Below are positions 1 to 24,500 of a DNA stretch of 64,000 nt, piece after piece (the stretch's first letter is position 1; each line of letters opens with the position of its first letter). Source of the stretch: Neckera pumila (Eukaryota > Streptophyta > Bryopsida > Hypnales > Neckeraceae); NCBI GenBank assembly GCA_963969595.1, contig OZ018412.1, positions 1,118,501 to 1,182,500 on the forward strand, in the 5' to 3' direction. The notes beneath the pieces were generated by a model that saw nothing but the letters and a program-made list of their open reading frames with translations, did not search any database and had not been told where the DNA came from. The position numbers and the translations under genes are program-made.

Positions 1-13362
<13,362 letters not shown>

Positions 13363-15478
13363 AAATGATATTGTCACAAATAATGCAACTCTCTGGTGAA
13401 ACTGAGTTGATTGTATATTACCTTGTAGAGTCCAGGTCTTGGTGACTTCCGTTTTCTTTAGTTCTGCATGTTTCACCATTTTCTTAGTCTTAGTCTTAGT
13501 TTATCCCTTTTGAAGGACTTGCAATTATCCAGAATTCCACGGTCCTTGGCTTAACCAGAAGTTTGCAAGCGTAAACCATTTGAAGTCGGCTAGTTTGTCC
13601 TCCTGCCAAATGTCTACTTCAGTAAAGAATTTGCTGTCCGTCTCAAATAGACATTTGGGAGGAGCCTTATCTGTATCGAACTGTTCTTGCTGACCAATTT
13701 CGGTATTAAGCCCTGAATGGATCGTTATACATACGCAAAGGGATCATCATATGGGGGACCTTTCTCCACACTCAATGAAATTTTAAATTGGAAAGAGAAT
13801 TTTTGTTCACTAACAAGGACCCCTTACCACCCTGGCTGTAAGGATTGGCACATCATGCTGAATATTTAATTCAAGTCGGGAAAACAAATTCAACAAGCAT
13901 TCCCTCAATTTTTGTGTTTTCCTCCTAATATTTTGGCATCTATTTTCAGAATTTTTTTTTGCAGGCTCTGATAGTTGGGAACATTATTGACCTCACCAAA
14001 AAACATTGAGTATTGGCTTAACTCCTAATGACCCAGGGGCTGTGAATGCAATTCCAATGCGTAATACGGAGTACAAAACATACCTTTTACTGCTTCTGAT
14101 TATGTTATGTGTCATAAATAAAGATAGTCTACATAGTCAAATATGAATAAATATTTGTAAACATATGTAAAATTATTTTTGAATTTATTCCTTTTGAAAA
14201 TTCACAAAAAGACAATATATATTTACGGAATGTGATTTTTTAATGATTGATTAAAATTCCATCTTACATTGATGAGTACAAAAAGAAGTTGATCATAGAA
14301 TCATTATTACTTTCACTAACAAAAAAATTTCATATAGAAATAACCTTTTGTACTTTGTGTTCACATCTTTCTTTAAAAAAGATAATAACAATTTCAATAT
14401 GTAATATGCCAACTCAAACTCAACTCAATTTTCAAAACAAAAAACAAATAGAATTATAAGAAAGTTTTTTGCCACTTAATTCTTTATGTACTAAGAATTC
14501 AGGATTTTAAGTTGCAGACTTTGATTGATCATATTGTAGAAAGTGTAATCTAAATGAAAAAGCTTTATTATATCATTATTTAGCTTAAGTGAAGAACTTT
14601 GGTATACATTGGTTTAATTTATTATTATTAAAATAGATTAAAATCCTATATAAACTCTCCAAAATTGCTTAAACAAGACCTGTGGGCCCTAGAAAATTGC
14701 CTATAGAATCATATATCATATTGAAGAAAGTTGGATCTTCTATAAAGATTAAATTTTTATTGTTTCATTGTCATGCCAATAATTCACATGAAATGCAAAT
14801 ACCTATCTTTCTACTGGTGATCCCTTTTAAAATTTATAATATTGGTGAATCTAAGTACGGGTGGAATGTAAACTCAATATTACAACTTTTGGGAGCCTCT
14901 TGTGGGGTGCTTGTTGCATAAGACTATGGGAAAAAGCATATTAGGCTATTCATGTTTGATTAGGGTTAGTTGTTGGTTTTCCACATTCAATTCATGATTT
15001 GTTTCCAAAGAAGAAAATTGAATTGAAGGGACACCTTATAAAGTTTCGCTAGTGTATTTGTTGTATCGGATTAACTATGATCCCATTTTGTAAAATTTGA
15101 GGATTCTAAAAGTCTTACGGTGCTTGTTCAAGCGACTATGGTCTACATGGACAACTTATACAACCGCGTGTGATGAGGATGGAAGGTACAACAATTGTTC
15201 TCTTGTTGCACATTTTGAGGAGCTTAGTGTTTTCTTGCTCTTTTTTTTAATATGAGCTAGTTTCGCTTCTTACAACTTCTTAAAAACATGGCATTTTACA
15301 AAATCAGTTTGTTAGAGTTCTTGGCTCGTCTATACTTGCCCGGCTAAAACTTGTCATGGAGTTTCAATTGTAGTGATAAATTTGCAAACCCTAATGCTCT
15401 TTCTGTCGATGATTTTGGAGTTTTACATTGATTTCTTTAATGTCACAGCTTTGGCGCCCAAAATGCTCGTGATTATAT
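13363..15478. other. SYD 3' flank and AT-rich intergenic DNA
   Basis: No gene recognised. The first few hundred bases are probably the SYD 3' UTR. A 17-bp inverted repeat with one mismatch (13600-13616 with 13648-13664) could form a 65-nt hairpin. From about 14100 the sequence is strongly AT-rich, with only short random reading frames. Confidence 0.6.
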
Positions 15479-17246
15479 CACTAGAAGAAACCTATATTTT
15501 TTTTATCCCTAGATTTTGCATGTTGATGTCATGTATAATGTCTTGAAATGTCTATGTGGACATCCAAAATTTTGCGTTGCCTGAGACTTGCAAAAGACAT
15601 CAGTTTTGCACATGAACATCAGTATATTGGGGATCGGACATCCAAAAAGACATGGGTCAATGGGGTCTTCAAAAGCCGCCATGTGGCTGCCGCCTAAGCG
15701 CTACAAGGACACAAGTAGCCACATAGGAATTTTTTCATTCATTTTTGTCCATGACGTGGCATCTGAGGTGGCACGTGATAAGGCAGCGGGAAAAGTGATG
15801 TGGCATGCCACATCAGTATAATTTTTTGTTGTCTAAGAATTTTATTGTTGTATTTGAAGACGTCAACTTAGACATTTGTGCATTTTTAGAGACATCAATT
15901 CAGACGTCCAAACATTTCCATAGATGTATTTTGAGACATCACATTAGACGTCCAGATTTCTTAGACATCACTTTAGATGTCCAAATTTCTTGTGACATCT
16001 ACTTTTCATCATGAATACCTCTAGCAATGATCATGAAGACACCGGTACTCTTCAAGGAGACATAGTGGTGGACAACCTACTCTATCCTCTTGACATCCTG
16101 CGAGACGTCTACGTGCTGCTTCACTGAAATGTGATTTTTGAATTTTAATTATCCCATATGGTTTGTCTTTCTTCCTACCATCCCATTTGTATAAAGAGTT
16201 GGTCTTCTCTTCTCTATATAATCACATCAAGTGGCTTTTCAAGCCATGTGACATAATTGTCAAATGTGGTATACTTTGTATGGCGTATATGTATGGCGTA
16301 TGATGTATAGTATATGGTATATTATGTATGGCATATTGTATATAGTGTATTATGTATGGTGTACTATGTACGGTGTATGGCATGTTGTATTGCACATTAC
16401 AAAATGCACATCCGCATTATATAGAACGCATGTGACTGTCCATACTAACATCATACTAAAGGTTGCAAGAGGTATTTATGATAAATGCGGATGTCTACAT
16501 TAACGTCGCAAGACATATAGACGTTGAAGTTGACGTCTCAAAAAATAGCTAGACATCTAAGAAGACATCTAAAAATATGTCTCAGAAAACATCTAGACAT
16601 CTGATTGAAAAGTATGAAATTTGGACGTCTTTAAAAACATCTTTGGCTGCAACTTAAAAGTCTAGTACGTCTATATTGACATTTGTCACATCGAGGTAGA
16701 CATCTCTAATGACGGTGTATGTTATTAAATGCACGTCTAAGTGAACGCCACATGCACGGAGGTGACCATCATGAGAAGCATGATGAGTCTTCCTTGACGT
16801 CTTTTAAGACATTCAAACGTCTATGCTGATGTTGTACATAACGTCATTGAAATTCTTTGATGACGCCAGAGATTGCTTCTAAAAATGCCACGTCAGCAGC
16901 TCTGGGTGCCACGTCACCCTATTTTGGTCTCCACGTTAGATGACACATCATTGCCACATCCTAGGACACATCATCAACGGGTAATGGATGAAAAATCTAC
17001 CAAGCTGGCTTCCCACGCTTACGTGGCGACGAGGTGGCAGACACATGGCAACTTTTGAGGACCCTGTTGACCTATATTTTTGTGATGTCTGGTGGAAAAC
17101 ATGTGATCCAGGCCAGATTTTTTATGTTTTTGGCACGTCTCACTAAACACGATTTTTTGGACGTCCATGTTGACGTTGGAAAACGTCAGACCAGACGAGC
17201 ATATGTCAAAATTCTGATGTAAAAAAAACCAGGTTTTCTTATAGTG
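15479..17246. mobile_element. non-autonomous CACTA (En/Spm-type) DNA transposon
   Basis: The ends are inverted: the left begins CACTAGAAGAAACC and the right, read on the opposite strand, begins CACTATAAGAAAACC; both run into T-rich tracts. Between them, short motifs related to GACGTC/GACATC (and the reverse GATGTC) recur dozens of times in both orientations, with ACGTGGC/GCCACGT motifs towards both halves. Terminal CACTA plus dense subterminal repeats is the known architecture of En/Spm elements, where such repeats bind the element's own protein. No transposase is recognisable, so at 1.77 kb it would need help from elsewhere. The flanking triplets (TAT, ATT) do not match, so the target-site duplication is lost or my boundary is off by a base or two. 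Confidence 0.75.
16264..16390. repeat. degenerate TATGGTGTA-type minisatellite
   Basis: A run of loosely repeated 8-10 bp units built on TATGGTGTA/TATGGCATA lies near the middle of the CACTA element. It is imperfect throughout, and no coding role is visible. Confidence 0.6.
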
Positions 17247-18834
17247 ATTGTTGTACGAGCAAAGAATGAAGCAATTGGAGTGTATGGCTTGTTAGCTGCC
17301 TAATCAAAACTTAAAGTATCTATTGGTTCAATTTTGTCTACAATAATAATCTTGATTAGTCTATAATCTTGGTTAAATGATTCAATTTGCTCATGACCTA
17401 CTTTGTATAGTGCCTTGCTGGTTTATGTAGCAAGTGGAAGTCACATATTAGCACATGTGTAGTGTTTTAATTGCAAGTTTGTCTTGATTATGGCAATTTG
17501 GAACGTCATCATTATCAGCAGCAAGGGTGGATGGTCAACAAGATGCCCTTGAGCTAGCATAGTGATTAGCTTCTGTTTCATGTGGGTTGTGATAGTTGTC
17601 ACATATGTCAGGTTCCAATATCAAGTCGAAATATTTATGTATGCTTAGTTCTAATTTTGTGCACTATTTGAAGTAGTTCTAGGAAAAGCTTGTGCCTTGC
17701 TTTGGTTGACCTCAAACTTTTGTTTTTTGAAAGCTTCTTTCCTCAATATTTATTTTGTCAGGTCTAGTTGTCAAGTGGTTTCGCAGTATAAGATTAGGTC
17801 ATTCTTCTCTAATGCTAAGGTAAGATGAATTATCCTTCATTGCAAATGCTTAATATTCTACATGCTGAGTGCAATGTTGTTCTTCTCAGCTCACCCCACA
17901 TTGACATTGGGAAATGTGTTTTCAAGTACTTACGGGGTTTGGTTGTTGAGCACACCCAACTTATAATGAGGATTTTACTTCTTTGCTTTATGTTGCTATC
18001 GCAAGGATTTGACTTTCTTTTGTAGGTTTCAGAAGAAAGGAGAATTGTGGAGGTTAGGAGAGTGTGCATTTGGTTATGGGTGGGAATCTCATGAGCCAGG
18101 CGAGAGATCCGGGTACGTTTTGGTTTTGCAGTTGTGGTGTTGGTAGTTGGAGTTATATCGGATCAAAGATAGTCTATCATAGTGGTATGATGTTGAACTT
18201 GTTATAGACCGATGTCCCATAGCTTTGGAAGTCTCAAAAGATGACCCAACTCTTCAAGTACTCCACTGTGCACAACTTTTCCTACTTACTTGGGCAGAGT
18301 TGATCCATGGTCCTAAAGGTGGATTGCCTAGAGGAACTTGTCCCATTGCACGAAGGGCCAGATGACTGTAGTATCTTCCCACAAAAGGCATATATGTCAA
18401 AATTTGTGCATTGGGGGCTTGCCTTCATAAAAAAAAAATGTAAATTGATCTCTTGGAAATTCTCAACAAACCCGGCATTCCCCGCTCCCCACGTTCCCTT
18501 CTCTGCGCCAAAATTCCCAATGTTGGGAGCGTCCCCATTTCCAAAAAGGCCCATAAAAAACATAAGGCCCAATGTGAGCTTCTTAGTACATAAAGGATTA
18601 AATTGTTACATGGGCCTAGGATTTGAAATAGTGTGTTGAGCAGAAAAGAGATACTGACAAAAGATGCATAGTATCAAAAAAATCATGGTATTAATTCATA
18701 TAAAATCATAATAAAATGATATAGAGCAAAATAAGGAGAATATTGATATGTGATCCACATTTCAAAATTCCAAATCTTCATATTCTTTTCTCTAATCCTC
18801 AAATTCTTTTCCCAGTTATGACATAGATATTAGG
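17247..18834. other. intergenic DNA without a recognised gene
   Basis: Only short reading frames occur. The longest, 18307-18639 (110 codons, +), shows no motif I recognise and has a Pro-rich middle. Sequence around 17700-18110 reads like a decayed coding region, but I cannot assign it. Confidence 0.5.
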
Positions 18835-19122
18835 CATTAGAAGAGATTTGAGGCCTCCAAGAGCCTGCGAGTTATCCTGCGTTCCTGCAGCGTTCCCACA
18901 CAAAAAAGCTACTGGCTAATGTGGTCGAGAGATTGCCACGTCATTTTTTAAAAGAAAATTAAAAAAAACTCGGACCTAAAATGATATTTGGGAAAGAATT
19001 TTTTTTTTTTTTTAATTTTAAGAAAAAAAATTCTGACAGTCCATACCGGTTGTTCACAGATTTGGCCAGATTGAGGAACGGGCCTAAAACAGCCCTCCAA
19101 TACCCTCAAATCTCTTCTAATG
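18835..19122. mobile_element. foldback MITE (family shared with 33422-33731)
   Basis: A perfect 19-bp terminal inverted repeat (CATTAGAAGAGATTTGAGG at the left, its complement at 19104-19122) bounds 288 bp. The interior has a GC-richer stem region, a poly-A/T stretch and a second GC-rich part. The same order of blocks (GTTCC..GC near the left, TGCCACG, T/A tract, ACCGG..GTTCA, GCCCTCCAA) recurs at 33422-33731, so two copies of one family lie in this window. No coding capacity. Confidence 0.75.
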
Positions 19123-19838
19123 ATTCAATCTTGTATATAGCATATCCTCTTGTGTACAAAATCACACAAAAATATAGGAAAATTCATATATAGTGAAATA
19201 AAATTGAGTACAAATTTGAAAGGTTTTCATTCAAACAACCATACCGTAAGCATCAATAGATGAAGTCCAAAAATAGATATATAAAGGTAATAATGTGCAA
19301 TATATTACACATTGCTATGCAAGTTTGATGAAAAAATTAATTGTGGTTTGAAAGAAGATTAATTTCAAAGTTAGCTATGTCTAGAACTTAGTTTTGTGTA
19401 CCATCATTTGAAATTACTTTGTCTTTTGTCAAATTTTTTGTCCACAATTGCTGCTACCGAACAGCTATGCACCAAACTGTCTAGCTTTGGATTGTTGCAG
19501 TAGATTTCTTCCCCCACCCGTATCCATGACCCGCCTTTTATCCTTCCATTATCAGATCCATTCTGTGTGCTATACGGCAGTCACTGTCTACTTATTAGAG
19601 AGACTTTCAGCCTTCTATAAGGCTAAATTGATGCATGAAAATGTGCATTTAGGAAAAATATCAACCCCAAAAGGTTGTCAAGCAACCTGTAAGGTGAGCA
19701 GTCAGCCAAAATGTCCCGTCAAAATTTTGATTAAAAAAATATTTATTATTATTTAAAATATATATACTTTTTTTTTTCTATTATTATTATTATTATTTTT
19801 TTTTTAAGATTCCATATCCAAGTATTAGAATCTTGACT
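19123..19838. other. AT-rich spacer with ATT microsatellite
   Basis: No gene recognised. A TTTATTATTATT-type microsatellite and homopolymer T tract lies at about 19740-19807. Confidence 0.6.
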
Positions 19839-20150
19839 AGGAGAATGCCCACATATTACTATTTGATGTCTCAAAAGATGTAATAGGGATGTTAGTTATA
19901 AACGCTGATTTTTTAGATATAAATATAGTCTATTTTTATATGACTATGAAAATATCCACCTATGACTATTTGTTGTCTCAAAAAATGCAATAATGAAACC
20001 ATTTATAGATGTTGATTTTCTATATTTGGCTTTCTAGATATGATCCTAAGTGCATTCACACATGACTAAGAAAATGCCCACTTATGACTATTTGTTCTAA
20101 CAAAAAATGTAATAGTCAAGCCATTTATGGACGCTGATTTTCATCACTTG
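19839..20150. repeat. three diverged direct repeats of about 110 bp
   Basis: Three successive copies share the order GAAAATGCCCACNTATGACT, then CTATTTGTTGTCTCAAAA, then a segment ending CGCTGATTTT. They start near 19839, 19941 and 20061 and differ by many substitutions and small indels, so the tandem amplification is old. Confidence 0.7.
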
Positions 20151-21063
20151 AGGCTCAAAATATGGTGTTAGTCCATACTCACATGCCTAATTTAGTGCAT
20201 CTGTGATAGACTTAAGCTTTACAGCTTTGCAAACGTATTTTCGCAATTAATAGGCTGCCTTACAATTCGTTCCTGCTTGTATGAGTTACTGAAGTAAACT
20301 TAAAACTCAAGCATCCTGAAGCATAAATCTGAAAAAGTAAACAACATGCTTGGATGATCTGGTATCTCTTAAGATTCCTCCATTCAATAAACCACCTGTG
20401 AGCAAAAGATCCAATTCAAAGTCATGTCTCCACACGGGTTGGTCAAACTAACCTGGTTTTCAACCAAACACGACTGAGCACAGTTACAGGAGCTTGATTC
20501 CATGCTGATGGGATATGGTGATGGCCACAAAAGGCTGAGCACCCTTCAACTTGGATTACTGTGCTGATTTTTCATAGTTGTCTGCTAGTTTCACGCTTAT
20601 TGATTTGCTGAGCACTACTTTGAAATTGTGTTGTGAAACTTTGGAACTAAGGCAAAGGTTGTGGCTTGTTCATGAACACTTGGAGGAATCATGTCTCAGT
20701 CATCGCAGCGTACTTCTAACAACCAGGTTCAAATGATTTGCATTGTAGAATATGTAGAATGTGATATTTGCTTTGCTCATTAATATTATAACTTGTGAAA
20801 ACTATAACACATGATGTGGTCTGTAGACACCTGTTGCAACTCACTAACTTGACATTTGTTTGTTTTGGTTGCTGGGATGGGCACATGTGAAGGCCACATC
20901 TTCTCGGAGCAATTCAATGATTTAGCAAATCACTACTTCCACACAGTTATGTGAAGTTGTAGTACTATATGCTTTGGATGTTTGACAAACTTTTTGAATA
21001 TTGGAACTCATATATATGGATGCATTGTTAATCCTTATGGTTTGGAAAAACATTGTGATATTT
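20151..21063. other. intergenic DNA, nothing recognised
   Basis: I see no gene, RNA gene or clear repeat in this stretch. The reading frames are short and lack motifs. Confidence 0.5.
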
Positions 21064-21290
21064 TAGAATGTAGATCTATATGTCACTTGTGTAGAGAAAA
21101 ATAGGGTCTGATTTTTTAGAACCAAGCTCTATGGAAAAATATTGAGATATTTTAGAACCTAGTTCTATATGTCACTTATCTCAAGGAAAAAAGTAGGGTG
21201 TGATTTTAGAACATAGATCTATGTGTTACTTGTCACAAGGAAAAAAATGGGGTGTGATTTTTGAACCAAGCTCTAATGCTTCATGTTTCA
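21064..21290. repeat. diverged tandem repeats of about 70-100 bp
   Basis: Three successive units share TAGATCTATATGTCACTTGT-like starts, AAGGAAAAAA, GGGTGTGATTTT and AACCAAGCTCTA-like ends. Units begin near 21066, 21145 and 21215. Noncoding. Confidence 0.65.
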
Positions 21291-22577
21291 AAGTTGTGTA
21301 TAAGTAAACCATGATTTTGACAAAACTGATAACTTTGAGAAAATATAGGCTTATGAGATTGCTACATGAAACTTGTTATGCACTGCTCCTTCTCACAGGA
21401 AACAAATACAGTAGCTCTGATTAATGAGTTAGAAAAAGGTAGCAATAAGTAAGGTCTTCTCAAGAAAGTTCTTCAGTCTAAATTATAATCTGTATGACAT
21501 GAAACTGATTGCACTGATAGACATGATACTCTAGGATTAAAGATAAGTAGAATATTGCCCTGACTCAAGTAGGGATGTTCCAGAAATACGCATTTTTTTA
21601 ATTTTTAATTTTTTAATTTTTTAATTTTCACTATAATTGCACATTTGTCGAAATCCTAACGACCTTCTAGAGAGTCCAGCTTTTCTATAATGATTTCGAC
21701 GGGGAATCGATTTGGTACCAAGACAGTCCACTTTGCTCATGCTATATCCTACTTCTCATACAAGTCTAGATTTGCTTTTACTGGATTCAGAGTCCTTGGC
21801 CTTTATTTGTTCTTTGACTGATGTTGGCCTGGAACGCATCGTCAAGTAACTTCTTTGCCCTTGTGCATACACCTGTTGTATCATTGGGCACCACCGAGGG
21901 GAGTACCCAAAGTCGTGGCTACCTTGGTTTAACGATTTAATCTGGGTTGCTTTTCTTTTTTCCTCCTTAGTGAGTCATTTCTTCCTCTGATTTGCACATA
22001 ATTCAGACAATGGCAAGGATTAGGAACTACAAAATGGACAACTTGTGAGGTTTACTTGGACGTGTGACCTGACTCTATAGGAATGGATAGCATTTCCGTG
22101 GCCCTTTATACCGTCACTTAGGCAAAAATAAAAAAATGTAGACTATTTTACATTAACATGAATTGAAGAGATGACTTAAATGTAATAGTTTTAATGGCAA
22201 AATTTTTAGTATAATATGTACCAATCTAGTGAAGCTACAAATGAAACGATTGGTATTCCTTGTACTATGACACCTCATGATAGGGGGAGGGCTCGTAATT
22301 GCAAAGCATCCAAAAAGTGCTTGCATATTCTATTTGATCCAAATAACCATACTTTTGTTGCGTCGGATGGAGGGTCCGACGGCAGGGTGGTCGAATAAAC
22401 CCTAATTTGGTCGCCGCCATTGTCCTGTCCACCCTAAACCGCTTTGGAGTCGAATAGTCAAATCCGGCTCTCGTTGTCACAAGGTAGTCGGGCTCCCTGG
22501 CAAGGTGATAGAACCGTTTACCCAATTGTACACTCTAGGCTCCACTTGGACCACCCTAGCATTTGTGATTCTTGGAG
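21291..22577. other. TE-like intergenic DNA with short ORF 22216-22398
   Basis: A T/A microsatellite (TTTTTAAT units) occupies about 21591-21635. The + frame 22216-22398 encodes about 60 residues including KCLHILFDPNNHTFV, which faintly resembles the motif I strand of HAD-family phosphatases. A separate HAD/FCP1-like fragment lies 4.4 kb downstream on the same strand. The link is only a possibility, and no complete gene is visible. Confidence 0.35.
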
Positions 22578-22765
22578 GTCAAAAGAGCCTAGCTGTACAA
22601 TCTGATGGCGATTCCCTGCTGCAAAGCAATACAAGAGGAGAATGTCCAGAAATCGTGGACGTGGAAGAATAGTCAAAGGAGCCCAACTGTACAATCTGAT
22701 GCCGGTTCCCTGCTGCAAAGCAACATAAGAGGACAATGCCCAGAAATCGTGGACGTGGAAGAATA
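22578..22765. repeat. 94-bp tandem duplication
   Basis: Two adjacent units (22578-22671 and 22672-22765) begin GTCAAA-GAGCC and end ATCGTGGACGTGGAAGAATA, with about ten differences. One frame encodes RNRGRGR-like basic peptides. Downstream (about 22800-23030) the frame is rich in Asp and Glu. Probably inside a decayed element. Confidence 0.75.
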
Positions 22766-24029
22766 GTTAGGGAGCTTCAAAATAAGAACTCAGAGGTTGA
22801 GGGCTATCCGACCTTAGATCATGCCGATGATCTATAAGTTTTTGGAAGCGCAGATGACAAAGATGACAACAACGTTGATTGCGATTGCAATGAGGCACTA
22901 GAAGATGATGATGATGTATACATTTCAAGTGCTCATTGGGCGGGGCCCTCTGTTTAAGAAGTCCGCAGATCAAGTCATTTGAATAATGCAACGGAATTAG
23001 CACCAGAGCTTGAAGACAATTTCAGCACTTGAAAGAAAGATTCAAGATAAAGAGAAAGGGTCTAAAGATTCTTAGATAGCCAGTGCAGAAGTCCACGTGT
23101 CATGGAAGTATATGGCTAGACATTTAGCAAACATTTATACCAATAGCCATGGAAGTCATTGTGTCATAGTTGTATTGTTATTCTATTTTGTAATGCATGA
23201 AATCTATAAGTATTTTTGGTTATTATAATGATGATAGGATGCGTCTTACTTTTAAATTTGTCATGCATGTTGAATGCAACCGTAAATCGCATGGAATACT
23301 ACATGCTTTATATTTCGCAATTTGATATTTGATAATGTTGCAAACAATTTATTATTAAATTATATGTTTTAATTCCTTATCATAAAGACCCCTTAATTGT
23401 TAAGCTCTAAATACCCAAAGGCAACTTTTTTTCGTGTCAATGATACTTTGAAGTTAAGTGAAACCTAACCATGTTGTTGTGTTTAGTAGTTTATATTTTT
23501 GAAAAAAAATTATATTTGTGGCCTACTTTTAACATCAAAAATATGATTTCGGAAATAATTGATTGAGATTCTTCTTTTCAAAATTTTGTGCAAATCGTGG
23601 AGAGAAATTCACATTACAAATTCATTTTAAAAAATTGTAAAAAAGATGTTAGCAACCATAAATTGATTAGGGTTATATATGTTGTGTTCTTTAATTTTAT
23701 ATTTTTTTGATGATCAATCTTTAGATTTAACATGCCGTATGTGAAAACTAAAAAAGAGGATTCAAAGACTTCAATCATTTCACACTTCAAGCACCATCAT
23801 GATCAAACATATAAAAAAATTGATCTCTAAGAGATTTTATTTTTATTTTTTATATATGATCTCTTATATATTTAGTTTGAATTTGTACGCTTATAGTTCT
23901 GCAAAAATTGATACAATTTATCAAAATATTGAATTTCTATTCAATTTAGAGCAATTTCTTAGAACCTCAAAAAAGGAGTTAAGCACTTCAAACAAAACAA
24001 GACTTCAACCTAAACAACCGGCAAGCCAC
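22766..24029. other. intergenic AT-rich DNA
   Basis: No gene recognised. The + frame at 23799-24167 is low-complexity and overlaps the start of the downstream degenerate repeat, so I do not count it as a gene. Confidence 0.5.
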
Positions 24030-24500
24030 AACATCCATGCCTTTGTCAAAATAAGTTGCCACTCGACTACATCCGCGCCCAGACAGTCTGTATTTGCAAT
24101 AGACTATGTCCACACCCAGAATGTTAAGGTATTTGCCAACACACAAACATTTGTGCCCAAAAAATAAATGTTTGCACCCAGCTGAATCCGCACCTAGACA
24201 ATATAAGTTCTTGCCCAATTGAGTCCGGGCCATCTCCCCCTAACCCATATGTCCGCACACAACAATGCTAAATTGCCACCCATCTGAGTCTACGCCCAGA
24301 AAATTACATCCCACTCTCTTCCACAAGTTTGCGCCCATACATTATAAGTTCCCTCCCGGTTATGTCTGCGTCCAAGCAAAAACGTCTCCACCCTAATCCA
24401 TACGTCTTCGCACAAGGTTGCTAAGTTCCTGCCCATCTCAGTCCACGCCCATACAACACTGTTTCTGCCTGCACCATACATCCCCGTGCCTAGCATTTGC
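24030..24500. repeat. degenerate tandem repeat rich in CGCCCA motifs
   Basis: Loose units of about 50-70 bp recur, with the recurring pieces TCCGCGCCCAGACA, ATAAGTTC(C/T)TGCCCA and GAGTCC. On the minus strand the units read as short peptides with repeated GAD and NL motifs, but the frame is broken several times. Composition is more GC-rich than the neighbours. No known family recognised. Confidence 0.5.

Noticed and set aside
13600..13664. 65-nt hairpin as a microRNA precursor
   Set aside because: Stem of only 17 bp with one mismatch and a 31-nt loop; too short a duplex context to support a plant microRNA without small-RNA data.
15855..17200. Regularly recurring GACGTC-like motifs as a CRISPR array or tandem array
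   Set aside because: Motifs are short, variable, irregularly spaced and in both orientations, inside an element with CACTA ends in a plant genome. Subterminal transposon repeats explain them.
18307..18639. 110-codon + ORF
   Set aside because: No recognisable motif, no neighbouring exons, and an antisense frame of similar length; likely random.
23799..24167. 122-codon + ORF
   Set aside because: AT-rich low-complexity start followed by the degenerate CGCCCA repeat. No domain.
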